From positions 62,001 to 126,000 of the forward strand of contig NZ_BSPW01000010.1 of the NCBI RefSeq assembly GCF_030161235.1: a stretch of DNA of 64,000 nucleotides, in the 5' to 3' direction. The DNA is from Vibrio zhanjiangensis (GTDB taxonomy: Bacteria > Pseudomonadota > Gammaproteobacteria > Enterobacterales > Vibrionaceae). Under the pieces are notes generated by a model. It saw nothing but the letters and a program-made list of their open reading frames with translations, searched no databases and was not told the DNA's origin. This document shows positions 40,186-49,003 of the stretch, piece by piece (positions within the stretch are counted from its first letter, which is position 1; each line of letters opens with the position of its first letter). A program made the position numbers and the translations under genes.

Positions 40186-41562
40186 ATGAAGCATTTATCC
40201 CGAGAATTGAATCAGTTGATCAGCCGCAGTGTCGATTCACATGTTCGGATCGCTGTTACAGGTTTATCCCGTGCGGGTAAAACGGCATTTATCAGTTCAT
40301 TGGTAAATCAACTATTACATATTTCGACCCACGACAATCTTCCTCTACTCGCTTCCGCCCGAGATAAACGGGTGGTAGGGGCGAGGCGGGAGCCACAGAT
40401 AAATATGATGGTGCCGAGGTTTGGGTATGATGAAGCTATGAACCAGCTGTTCTCACCAACTCCCGCTTGGCCAGAACCGACACGTGATGTGAGTGAGATC
40501 CGCCTTGCGCTGAAGTACAAGCCGATAAAGAAAACCAAGAAGTTATTTAGCAGCACTTCAGTACTTCATCTTGATATTGTTGATTATCCTGGCGAATGGC
40601 TGTTGGATTTGCCTTTATTGAATTTGGATTTTCATCAATGGTCGCAAACTCAATTTGCGGCGTTAAAAGGCCTACGTGGTGAACTAGCAAAAGATTGGCT
40701 GGATAAACTGGAATACCTCTCTCTCTCTGCAGAAGTTGATGAGAAACGTCTTGAAGATATTTCGAAAGCGTATACTCGATACCTACATGACTGCAAAAAT
40801 CGGGGTCTACATTGGGTCCAGCCGGGCCGTTTTGTTTTGCCGGGTGAGCTAGAGGGAGCCCCTGTTTTACAATTTTTTCCTTGCCAATATAACGAAGAAG
40901 AAAAAGTACCTAAGGGCTCCAATTTGGCGATGTTGATGGCACGCTATCAGGAATATCAGCAGAAGGTAGTCAAAGCATTCTATAAGCACCATTTCTCAAC
41001 ATTTGACCGTCAGATAGTCTTGGTTGACTGTTTACAGCCTCTTAACGCAGGTGATGAATCTTTTCTCGATATGCGACACGCAATTGAACAAATTATGCAC
41101 AGCTTTAGGTATGGGAAGAGTAATATACTTAAGCGTTTGTTTTCTCCGCGTATTGACAAAATATTGTTTGCGGCGACCAAGGCTGATCATGTGACGCCTG
41201 AACAGCATCCTCATCTAGTCTCTCTACTGCAACAGATGGTTCATCCTGCGTGGCAGAATGCCGCTTACGATAATATTGAAATGAGCTGTATGAGTATTGC
41301 GTCTATTCAGGCAACACAAAGTGGTTTTATTGATGTCAATGGGCAATCGATGCCAGCAATTCAAGGAACAAGCGCTGACGGAAGCATGTTGACGATCTTT
41401 CCTGGCGAAGTGCCTACAAAGTTGCCGCCACCAGACTTCTGGTTGAACAATAAATTCAATTTTTACTCTTTTCGGCCTATCTCCGAGTCTGTAGATGAGC
41501 CATTACCTCATATACGTATGGATAAAGTACTTGAGTATTTGATTGGAGATAAGCTCAGATGA
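40186..41562 (+). CDS. ycjX: YcjX family GTPase-like stress protein
   Basis: 458 residues. The N-terminal P-loop-like GLSRAGKTAF (about 26-35), then DYPGEWLLDLPLL and VDCLQPLN, match the DUF463/YcjX family, which binds guanine nucleotides and is linked to phage-shock stress in E. coli. The stop overlaps the ycjF start by 4 bases (ATGA). The order ycjX-ycjF-tyrR is the same as in E. coli, but psp genes are not upstream here. Confidence 0.93.
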   Translation: MKHLSRELNQLISRSVDSHVRIAVTGLSRAGKTAFISSLVNQLLHISTHDNLPLLASARDKRVVGARREPQINMMVPRFGYDEAMNQLFSPTPAWPEPTRDVSEIRLALKYKPIKKTKKLFSSTSVLHLDIVDYPGEWLLDLPLLNLDFHQWSQTQFAALKGLRGELAKDWLDKLEYLSLSAEVDEKRLEDISKAYTRYLHDCKNRGLHWVQPGRFVLPGELEGAPVLQFFPCQYNEEEKVPKGSNLAMLMARYQEYQQKVVKAFYKHHFSTFDRQIVLVDCLQPLNAGDESFLDMRHAIEQIMHSFRYGKSNILKRLFSPRIDKILFAATKADHVTPEQHPHLVSLLQQMVHPAWQNAAYDNIEMSCMSIASIQATQSGFIDVNGQSMPAIQGTSADGSMLTIFPGEVPTKLPPPDFWLNNKFNFYSFRPISESVDEPLPHIRMDKVLEYLIGDKLR

Positions 41563-42608
41563 ACGATTCTCAGGATAAAAAATTGAAAGGTCAACAAATC
41601 TATACTCAAACGTTAAGCGAATCGCCTGAGAGGGAAACTGCTGAATTCTTGGTGCAACGACAGTTTGATAATGACGACCAATTTGTTTTGGCAACTGTCG
41701 AAGCTGAGAAAGCGGGAGAAAAAATTGAATCAGGCATAGAGAGGGCGATACGTCCTCGTCAAAGAAGACGCTTTCTTGCCGGTGGTCTTCTCAGCTCGTT
41801 GGCAGCATTAGTCGTTTGGCAGTCGGTAGATAGCCTATATACAGCGATTCAAACGGGGGATTGGCTCTCGGTCGGCTGGACGGGTTTTTTGCTAGCACTT
41901 GCTTCGCTTGGTGTGGTCACGATAGGTAAAGAACTATGGGCTCTTAAACGGCTACGAAGGCAACTCACGGTTCAAGATAAGATAGAGTCGTTAATCAAAA
42001 AAGACAGCGTTGGGCAGGGAAAAGCCTTTTGCCAGTCTCTGGCAAAAGAAACGGGTGCGTTATCTTTGTCTTCAGCTTATAAACGTTGGTATCAAGGCGT
42101 AAATTCTTCACACAGTGATAAAGACATTATCGAGATGTATGATGCAATTGTTGTGTCTGAACAGGATAAAAGCGCGACGAAAATAGTGACACAATACTCG
42201 ACAGAATCTGCGGCACTTGTCGCTATTAGTCCGCTTGCTACCGTAGATATGTTGCTGGTTGCTTGGCGAAGCTTCAAAATGATTGAAAGCTTGGCTGCGA
42301 TTTATGGCGTTCAGCTTGGATATGTATCTCGACTGGCACTTTTTAAGGCAATTTTGGTTAATATGGCCTTGGCAGGGGCCAGTGAGTTAGCGATAGATGC
42401 AAGTATGGATCTCTTGTCTATGGATCTTGCCGGAAAAATCTCCGCTAGAGCAGGTCAAGGGTTGGGCGTGGGTATACTCACTGCGAGAGTTGGACTTAAA
42501 GCGATGTCTTTACTCAGACCTACTCCATGGTATCCAGAAAGGCAAGTGAAACTTGGTGCTATTCGTAAACATGTGGTGGAAAAAATTACTTCTTTAACAA
42601 TCAAATAG
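41559..42608 (+). CDS. ycjF: YcjF family (DUF697/TIGR01620) inner-membrane protein
   Basis: 349 residues. A charged N-terminal cytoplasmic region (about 1-65), two membrane helices (about 70-90 and 103-122) and a C-terminal DUF697 domain with further hydrophobic helices (SAALVAISPLATVDMLLVAW). The ATGA overlap with ycjX indicates coupled translation and joint action. Its molecular function is not established. Confidence 0.93.
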   Translation: MNDSQDKKLKGQQIYTQTLSESPERETAEFLVQRQFDNDDQFVLATVEAEKAGEKIESGIERAIRPRQRRRFLAGGLLSSLAALVVWQSVDSLYTAIQTGDWLSVGWTGFLLALASLGVVTIGKELWALKRLRRQLTVQDKIESLIKKDSVGQGKAFCQSLAKETGALSLSSAYKRWYQGVNSSHSDKDIIEMYDAIVVSEQDKSATKIVTQYSTESAALVAISPLATVDMLLVAWRSFKMIESLAAIYGVQLGYVSRLALFKAILVNMALAGASELAIDASMDLLSMDLAGKISARAGQGLGVGILTARVGLKAMSLLRPTPWYPERQVKLGAIRKHVVEKITSLTIK

Positions 42609-42710
42609 CGTGATTGTGACGCTGGTAATGTTGCTTTACTTGACGAAAAATTTTACTTAGGTAAAACTACTGTCAACTTTTCCTGACACTTCAGACTAGG
42701 GACTTCCTCA

Positions 42711-44255
42711 GTGCGTTTAGAAGTAACATGTGAAGACAGACTCGGGCTTACGCGAGAGCTACTCGATATTCTGGCTTCTAGAAATATTGACTTACGTGGC
42801 ATTGAAATTGATACCAAGGGTATTATCTATCTCAATTGTCCAGATATTGACTTTGATACTTTCAGTGAATTGATGGCCGAAATCCGCCGAATTGCAGGCG
42901 TGAAGGACGTGCGGAAAATACAATTCATGCCAATGGAAAGGCACAATACAGAACTCATATCTTTGCTCAACAGTCTCCCAGAGCCCGTTCTAGCCATTGA
43001 TATGAAGGGTAATGTTGATATGGCCAATCATGCCGCATTGAGTTTGTTTAACTGCGAGCATGAGGAAATAATTGGTCATTCTGTAGCGAGCTTATTACCT
43101 CACTTCAATTTCTCGAATTGGACTGACGGTAAAGTGACGCGCCATAGAGAAGATGTCGTCATCGGTGGACTTGATTATTCCATGGAAGTGATGCCAGTCT
43201 ATATTACTGCTGAATCCAATGAATCAGTATTGGCAAGTACAGTAATGATCATCCGTTCAAGCCAAGAAAAACCCGTGTTGGTAGATTCGTTACCCGTGCA
43301 TAATAATTTGGGCTTTGAACACTTTGTTGGTGTGTCTAATCGACACAAGGCCTTGATGGGTCAGGCGAAAAAGCTATGTGTATTGGATCAGCCATTATTG
43401 ATTCAGGGAGAGACTGGTACTGGCAAAGAAATGCTTGCTAGAGCATGCCATAACCGTTCACACAGAGCGGGTTCTCCGTTTATGGTACTCAGTTGCGCGT
43501 CGATGCCTGATGATGTTGCTGAAACTGAGCTATTTGGTCATGCTCCGGGCTCATTCAATCATGAGCAAGGGCATAAAGGAATATTTGAGCAAGCCGATGG
43601 TGGTACCGTATTCCTTGATGAAATTGGCGAGATGAGTCCACATCTGCAAATAAAACTTCTCAGATTGTTGCAAGATGGCACTTTTAGAAGGGTTGGTGCA
43701 GAGCAAGAGATTCATGTTGACGTAAGAGTCATTGCTTCAACTCGCCATAATTTGGGTGAGCTGGCAGAATCAAAGTCATTTCGTGAAGACTTATTCTATC
43801 GATTAAATGTCCTGACGTTAAATATCCCCGCTTTGCGCGAACGGCCTAACGACATAGCACCATTGTTGGATTTATTTGTTTCGAAATACGTTAAACAATT
43901 AGGTGTGAAAAAGCCTGAACTCAGTGAAGACTTAGTTGATCAGCTTATTAATTATCAATGGCCAGGCAATATGCGCCAATTAGAGAATATGGTGTTAAGG
44001 GCACTAACGGAACTTGACTCATCAACTTTGACAGTGGACTTATTTCATTTGCCACAGCTAGAAAGTGCTATTTCAAACGTCTCGGCGATAAATTTAGATG
44101 GCTCATTAGATGAGATAATGAAGGACTATGAATCGCAAGTATTGGAGCGTTTGTATCAGTCTTTTCCTTCAAGTCGCAAGCTGGCAAAAAGGCTCAACGT
44201 TTCTCACACCTCAGTTGCAAATAAATTGCGTGAATATGGAATAAGAAAGGGCTAA
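42711..44255 (+). CDS. tyrR: Transcriptional regulator TyrR
   Basis: 514 residues, GTG start at 42711. An N-terminal ACT domain (MRLEVTCEDRLGLTRELL), a PAS domain (about 78-180), a central AAA+ domain with Walker A GETGTGKE and Walker B FLDEIGEM, and a C-terminal helix-turn-helix KLAKRLNVSHTSVANKL. The GAFTGA loop used to contact sigma-54 is replaced by APGSFNH, as expected for TyrR, which works with sigma-70. It controls aromatic amino-acid synthesis and transport. The permease at 28.7 kb is a plausible target. Confidence 0.96.
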   Translation: MRLEVTCEDRLGLTRELLDILASRNIDLRGIEIDTKGIIYLNCPDIDFDTFSELMAEIRRIAGVKDVRKIQFMPMERHNTELISLLNSLPEPVLAIDMKGNVDMANHAALSLFNCEHEEIIGHSVASLLPHFNFSNWTDGKVTRHREDVVIGGLDYSMEVMPVYITAESNESVLASTVMIIRSSQEKPVLVDSLPVHNNLGFEHFVGVSNRHKALMGQAKKLCVLDQPLLIQGETGTGKEMLARACHNRSHRAGSPFMVLSCASMPDDVAETELFGHAPGSFNHEQGHKGIFEQADGGTVFLDEIGEMSPHLQIKLLRLLQDGTFRRVGAEQEIHVDVRVIASTRHNLGELAESKSFREDLFYRLNVLTLNIPALRERPNDIAPLLDLFVSKYVKQLGVKKPELSEDLVDQLINYQWPGNMRQLENMVLRALTELDSSTLTVDLFHLPQLESAISNVSAINLDGSLDEIMKDYESQVLERLYQSFPSSRKLAKRLNVSHTSVANKLREYGIRKG

Positions 44256-44833
44256 TGAAACGAGTAAGTACGCCGAGAAACGTTTATGAGCAGAATGAGA
44301 ATATCATTTTGCGTACTTCTGAACCAACGGACGGTAAGTTGATTGCAGACTACTTTGTTGCTAACAGAGCCTTTCTTAGACCTTGGGAGCCACGCAGAGA
44401 AGAGGCGTTTTATTCAGAGCAGGGCTGGACGAAAAGACTTGTTAAACTTCACGAACTTCATCGAATGGGGCTGGGTTACTATTTGATCATTCTGGATAGT
44501 GAATCTGGAGATATGATGGGAACCGTCTCTTTTAGCAATATATCTCGCTTTCCATTCCATGCCTGTAATCTAGGCTATTCTTTGGCAGAAAATGCTCAAG
44601 GTAAAGGGGTGATGACCAAAGCCATGAGGTTAGCAATTAAGTATATGTTTGACATTCAAAATGTACATCGAATAATGGCGGCTTATCTTCCTCGCAACCA
44701 TCGTAGTGAAGCCACTTTGATGCGTCTCGGTTTTAAGAAAGAGGGGCTAGCGAAAGACTACTTACTTATCGATGATATTTGGGAAGATCATATTTTGAGT
44801 TCATTGGTTAACGAAAATTGGAAAGCGAGATGA
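44255..44833 (+). CDS. rimJ: Ribosomal protein S5-alanine N-acetyltransferase RimJ
   Basis: 192 residues, GNAT fold. RimJ acetylates the N-terminal alanine of ribosomal protein S5. Visible: FLRPWEP, FSNISRFPFHACNLGYSLAENAQGKGVM (acetyl-CoA-binding QGKG), VHRIMAAYLPRNHRS and AKDYLLIDDIWEDH, matching RimJ closely. The ATG overlaps the tyrR stop (TAATGA). Confidence 0.92.
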   Translation: MKRVSTPRNVYEQNENIILRTSEPTDGKLIADYFVANRAFLRPWEPRREEAFYSEQGWTKRLVKLHELHRMGLGYYLIILDSESGDMMGTVSFSNISRFPFHACNLGYSLAENAQGKGVMTKAMRLAIKYMFDIQNVHRIMAAYLPRNHRSEATLMRLGFKKEGLAKDYLLIDDIWEDHILSSLVNENWKAR

Positions 44834-45429
44834 ATCGTCTAGAGAAGCAATTGTCCTTAGTCATGGAGTTGGATAAGCTGAAATCTATTCTGCGAAGAAC
44901 TCGGGTCAAAAGTGCTGAGAATCGTTTGGAAAATAGCGCAGAGCATAGCTGGCATGTTGCACTTATGGCTATTTTGGTGGAAGAACATGCAAATGAGTCC
45001 GTTGATATTGCTCGAGTAGTAAAAATGCTACTCTTGCATGATATTGTTGAAATTGATGCGGGTGATACTTTTGTCTATGACACTCAAGCTACCCAATCAC
45101 AGAAAGAGAACGAATTGTTGGCGGCAGAGCGTCTCTTTACTATGTTACCGGAGGATCAACAAGAGGAATTGTTTGCAATTTGGCGCGAATTTGAGGCTGC
45201 GCAATCAGCCGATGCCAAGTTTGCCAAAGCGCTTGATAGACTTATCCCAATGTTGTTGAATTACCACAATGGTGGAAAGAGTTGGTTAGAGAATGGCGTC
45301 AGCAGCGAGCAAGCATTAACGGTTAATCGCAAGATTGAAGAGGGTTCTCAAGTCTTGTGGGAACACGCCAAAAAGATGATAGATGATGCTACCCAACGAG
45401 GGTGGCTTATAGCCCAACAAGGAAAATGA
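44830..45429 (+). CDS. HD-domain hydrolase (HDDC2/YfbR-like)
   Basis: 199 residues from the ATG at 44830, which overlaps the rimJ stop as ATGA; a TTG at 44818 is an alternative. The HD metal-binding set is visible in NSAEHSWHVALM (His of HxxxH), LLLHDIVEIDAGD (the HD pair) and a downstream Asp in KALDRLIPML. The relatives YfbR and HDDC2 are nucleoside 5'-monophosphatases or phosphohydrolases. A role in nucleotide pools is inferred. It sits in a run of tightly packed genes downstream of tyrR. Confidence 0.85.
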   Translation: MNRLEKQLSLVMELDKLKSILRRTRVKSAENRLENSAEHSWHVALMAILVEEHANESVDIARVVKMLLLHDIVEIDAGDTFVYDTQATQSQKENELLAAERLFTMLPEDQQEELFAIWREFEAAQSADAKFAKALDRLIPMLLNYHNGGKSWLENGVSSEQALTVNRKIEEGSQVLWEHAKKMIDDATQRGWLIAQQGK

Positions 45430-45903
45430 ATGTCTTACCTCACTTTGGACGAATACCAAAGAAAATGGATCTTTTCCCATCATTCTATGCCTGTTTCGGA
45501 GCAAGATTTAGAGTCAATAAAACCTATGACTCCAGCTCGCGCCTCTCAGCTTTGGAAAGAAAACATTAGTGCTCATAGCCCTGATGTGGATCGTTTGAGT
45601 GCGTCTGATTGGCCAATGAAAGATGCAAACTGGAAAGAAACCTTGGATTGGATGATAGCGTGGGAATCAGATGAGCAGTGTTTACCAGTAGGTATCGATG
45701 AATTCCTAAACTGGCAAGATGATGTGACGGTCTATTTTTGCTATGAAAAGTACAACGTTATTGAAACTAAATGGTCAGTATTCAAGCGAAACTGGAAGAA
45801 TTTTTTGTTTTACGATGATGGCCCGATTTTAATTGGCCGCCGGCGCAAAGAAGCTTTGTGGTTTGATAGCAAAGGAAATGTGAAATTAGGGTACAGGGAT
45901 TAA
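45430..45903 (+). CDS. DUF2947 family protein
   Basis: 157 residues. The ATG follows the stop of the HD gene directly, with no gap. It is acidic and Trp-rich: MSYLTLDEYQRKWIF, IKPMTPARASQLW, DWMIAWESDEQ, VYFCYEKYNVIETKW, FLFYDDGPILIGRRR. It resembles DUF2947, which I know from vibrios, of unknown function. No signal peptide or membrane segment. It is the last gene of the tyrR-downstream cluster. Confidence 0.75.
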   Translation: MSYLTLDEYQRKWIFSHHSMPVSEQDLESIKPMTPARASQLWKENISAHSPDVDRLSASDWPMKDANWKETLDWMIAWESDEQCLPVGIDEFLNWQDDVTVYFCYEKYNVIETKWSVFKRNWKNFLFYDDGPILIGRRRKEALWFDSKGNVKLGYRD

Positions 45904-45928
45904 GACCTCTTATACCAAATTACTGATT

Positions 45929-45951
45929 AAAGCCCGCTTCTTGCGGGCTTT
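45929..45951. terminator. Bidirectional intrinsic terminator
   Basis: Perfect 9-bp stem AAAGCCCGC / GCGGGCTTT, 5-base loop. It serves the plus-strand tyrR cluster and the convergent S9 peptidase. Confidence 0.85.
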
Positions 45952-45965
45952 ATGTTAGTTAAATT

Positions 45966-48131
45966 TTATTTTTCATTGAGTAAATCGAGGAAAAATGCAT
46001 ACTCTAGAGCATCCTCTTTCAAACGTTTGAAACGACCTGAAGCACCGCCGTGGCCTGCTTCCATATCAGTTTTGAACAGTAGTGCATTGTTATCAGTCTT
46101 CATCTCTCTCAGTTTTGCTACCCACTTCATGGGCTCAAAATATTGAACCTGAGAGTCATGTAAACCCGTTGTGACCAGCATATTTGGATACGCTTGATTG
46201 CTCACATTGTCATAAGGTGAATAGCTTAACATATAGTCATAAAAGATTTTGTCGTTTGGATTGCCCCACTCATCATATTCGTTAGTGGTCAACGGGATAG
46301 ATTCGTCAAGCATAGTTGTAACTACATCAACAAAAGGTACATGGGCAGCGACCCCACGATATAATTCAGGTGCTTGATTGACTACCGCTCCCATCAATAG
46401 GCCTCCGGCAGAGCCTCCCACAGCAAATACCTTATCCTTTGAACCGTACCCCTCATTGGTAAGGGCTCGTGTTACATCGATAAAATCATTAAAAGTGTTT
46501 TGTTTAGTGAGCTTTTTGCCATCTTCATACCATGGTCTGCCCAGTATTTCTGAGCCCCGAATATGGGCGATGGCATACACAAAGCCGCGATCCAACAAGC
46601 TTAATCGGGCAGAGCTAAATGATGGATTAATGGTATGTCCATAAGAGCCATAACCGTATTGGTATATTGGGTTTGTGCCATCTTTTTTAAATTTGTCTTT
46701 GCGGTATACCAATGAAACAGGGATCTGCTTGCCATCTCTAGCCGAGACCATGATGCGTTCAGATTGGTAATAGTTAGCATCGAAGTCACCAAGCACAGGC
46801 GTTTGTTTCAATATTTCTGGCTTGCCTGTTGCTAAGTCAAAATCATAGTAGGTTCCGGGAGTGGTCAAACTGCTGTAGTAAACTCTGAATTTGGAATTGG
46901 TAAGCTCATAATTACCTGTAAAATAGGCAGAAAAAGCGCTGTCGTTAAACGCTAGAGGGAACTCTTTACCTGTTGAAAGTTGACGAACGGTAACGGTGGA
47001 TAGACCATTTTTACGCTGTTCATAGACCAAGTGATCGTTAAACAGCGTAAAATCAACCAGTTGAGTATCTTTATCGGCAGCAATAACGTCTTGCCACATA
47101 GTGCGGTCTTGAACATTATCTTTTCTCACTTTCATTAACCGGAAGTTGACTGCCTCATAATTTGTGTAGATATAGTACCAATCGTTAAGTTTGGCTATGC
47201 TATATTCAATGCCTTTTTCCCTTGGGTAGAAGGGTTTAGCTTCTGCTTGTGGGTTGTTGGCATCAATGATTGAGACACCACTCGTTTCTGTACTGAAATG
47301 GGTGATAAATATTTGCTCACCGTCTTTGCTTTTACCAAGAGAGGTGTAATAGGTATCGTCAAATTCTTCGTAAATTAACGTATCGCTACTTTGTGGCGTC
47401 CCGAGAACGTGACGATAAACTTGATAGCCAAGTAAGGTTTGCGGATTTTTTTTGATGTAATAGAATGCCTTATTATCATTTTGCCAAGCAATATCGCTCT
47501 CAGCACCTTCTACTCTGTCATTTAAATAGTCACCTGTGTCTAGGTTTTTGATACGAATGGTATACACACGTCGACTTAAGGTATCTTCACCATAAGCTAA
47601 TAGAGCGTCATTTGGACTTACATAAAGACTTCCTATGCTAAAAAACTCATGCTCTTTTGCAAGTTCGTTGGCATCGAGTAATATTTCAGAGTTTGTTCCA
47701 GCAAAGTCTTTTGCTCGCCGATATATGGCGTACTCGTTATCCCCTAAGACCTGATTAGAATAAAAGTAGTTACCCTGTTTAACGGGAACAGAATTATCGT
47801 CTTTAGCAATGCGACCTTTTATTTCCTCAAATAGCTGTTGTTGCAATGACTCAGTGTGTTTTAGCACAGCATCGGCATATTGATTTTCCTGCTCCAAATG
47901 ATGCAACACTTCTGTATCTGCACGTTGGTCATCACGCATCCAATAGTAGTTATCAATGCGGGTCTTGCCATGATTGTCTAGAGTGTGGGGAACTTTTTTG
48001 GCTACTGGTGATTGAGTTTTCTGTACCGTTAATTCGATTTGAGATGGTTGAGTCATGTTTTGAACTCCTTGGTTGCTACAGCCAGTGATCAGCGTCGCCG
48101 ACATAGCCAATGTTATAAGGGAGAAACGCAT
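45966..48131 (-). CDS. S9A oligopeptidase (oligopeptidase B-like) with lipoprotein signal
   Basis: 721 residues from the ATG at 48131, with AAGGAG upstream. A signal peptide with lipobox ITGC (about residue 19) is followed by the beta-propeller (about 50-430) and the catalytic domain: Ser in GGSAGGLLMG, Asp in TGLHDSQV, His in AGHGGASGR. Oligopeptidase B cleaves short peptides after basic residues and is normally cytoplasmic. Here a lipid-anchored envelope location is predicted, so it may process external peptides. Confidence 0.88.
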   Translation of the reverse strand: MRFSLITLAMSATLITGCSNQGVQNMTQPSQIELTVQKTQSPVAKKVPHTLDNHGKTRIDNYYWMRDDQRADTEVLHHLEQENQYADAVLKHTESLQQQLFEEIKGRIAKDDNSVPVKQGNYFYSNQVLGDNEYAIYRRAKDFAGTNSEILLDANELAKEHEFFSIGSLYVSPNDALLAYGEDTLSRRVYTIRIKNLDTGDYLNDRVEGAESDIAWQNDNKAFYYIKKNPQTLLGYQVYRHVLGTPQSSDTLIYEEFDDTYYTSLGKSKDGEQIFITHFSTETSGVSIIDANNPQAEAKPFYPREKGIEYSIAKLNDWYYIYTNYEAVNFRLMKVRKDNVQDRTMWQDVIAADKDTQLVDFTLFNDHLVYEQRKNGLSTVTVRQLSTGKEFPLAFNDSAFSAYFTGNYELTNSKFRVYYSSLTTPGTYYDFDLATGKPEILKQTPVLGDFDANYYQSERIMVSARDGKQIPVSLVYRKDKFKKDGTNPIYQYGYGSYGHTINPSFSSARLSLLDRGFVYAIAHIRGSEILGRPWYEDGKKLTKQNTFNDFIDVTRALTNEGYGSKDKVFAVGGSAGGLLMGAVVNQAPELYRGVAAHVPFVDVVTTMLDESIPLTTNEYDEWGNPNDKIFYDYMLSYSPYDNVSNQAYPNMLVTTGLHDSQVQYFEPMKWVAKLREMKTDNNALLFKTDMEAGHGGASGRFKRLKEDALEYAFFLDLLNEK

Positions 48132-48383
48132 CAAAGCTCCTTAAAGTGTGCTCAAAGATACACCTGTGTGCGCCTAGTCAGTAGTATTATTATATCAATA
48201 AGATAGGCGTGATTTCTTATGTGGCGGCTAGCTAAGCTAGCAAACAAAAGGGGTAGGATCAAACATTATCACAAGGAATAACTTATACCGTTTGGCATTC
48301 ATAAAGGTTAGAAAAACGATAGACAAACCATTTCGAGTAAGCTAGAAAGGTATATGTTATCTTGCTGACTAGGAACTTAATTT

Positions 48384-48902
48384 ATGAGAAAAATCTATAT
48401 TGCTTCATCTTTAATTGCATCACTTGTGACCCTAAATGTGTATGCTTCTCCTATTACTCCAGAGGAGGTAGAAGCTGCCCAAAAAGGATGGGGAGAGGGC
48501 ATTATTGCAATTGGTAAAGCAAAAGATGCTCGCAGTGCGGCGATTAAGCATATTGAGACTTTTTACGCCTATGACTTAGGTACGGTACTTTTTAAGCCCA
48601 CGTTAGCAGTAGAGGATCAGTTTAGGCACTCGAAATCTGAGGCACTCTCTTACTTTGTTGGCGGGGAAATAGCTGAAGATAAAGGTTTTGCTCTTGCTCC
48701 TTACACCAATGTACGTTGGGAAAATGAAGGTGTAATCACTGACAAGCACTCAGACATGGCGATGGCGATGGGCAATTATTATTTTACCAAAACCGATGGG
48801 CAAGAAGTTAAAGTTGAATACACGTTTGGGTACATCAAAGACGATGCCGGAAACATTAAAATAAATCTACATCACTCATCTTTGCCATACAGTCCCAAGT
48901 GA
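48384..48902 (+). CDS. Secreted NTF2-like (SnoaL/CaMKII-association type) protein
   Basis: 172 residues. Signal peptide ends at about 21 (NVYA|SP). The mature part has KGWGEGIIAIGKA, VLFKPTLA, LSYFVGG, VRWEN, MAMGNYYF, VEYTFGYI and LHHSSLPY, the pattern of small cone-shaped NTF2-like proteins. Relatives are sometimes misnamed phosphoribosyl-AMP cyclohydrolase; nothing here supports that activity. A periplasmic location is predicted. Monocistronic. Confidence 0.75.
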   Translation: MRKIYIASSLIASLVTLNVYASPITPEEVEAAQKGWGEGIIAIGKAKDARSAAIKHIETFYAYDLGTVLFKPTLAVEDQFRHSKSEALSYFVGGEIAEDKGFALAPYTNVRWENEGVITDKHSDMAMAMGNYYFTKTDGQEVKVEYTFGYIKDDAGNIKINLHHSSLPYSPK

Positions 48903-48957
48903 TTTTATTGGCTAGACAAGTTTGGTGTGTAGATGTGTATATTGCACGCCGTTAGAG

Positions 48958-48988
48958 AAAGCCCGCGAGTGTCTCAATCGCGGGCTTT
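48958..48988. terminator. Bidirectional intrinsic terminator
   Basis: Perfect 11-bp stem AAAGCCCGCGA / TCGCGGGCTTT, 9-base loop. It lies between the NTF2-like gene and the convergent GT-B gene. Confidence 0.85.
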
Positions 48989-49003
48989 ATAGACTGACTA
49001 GCA

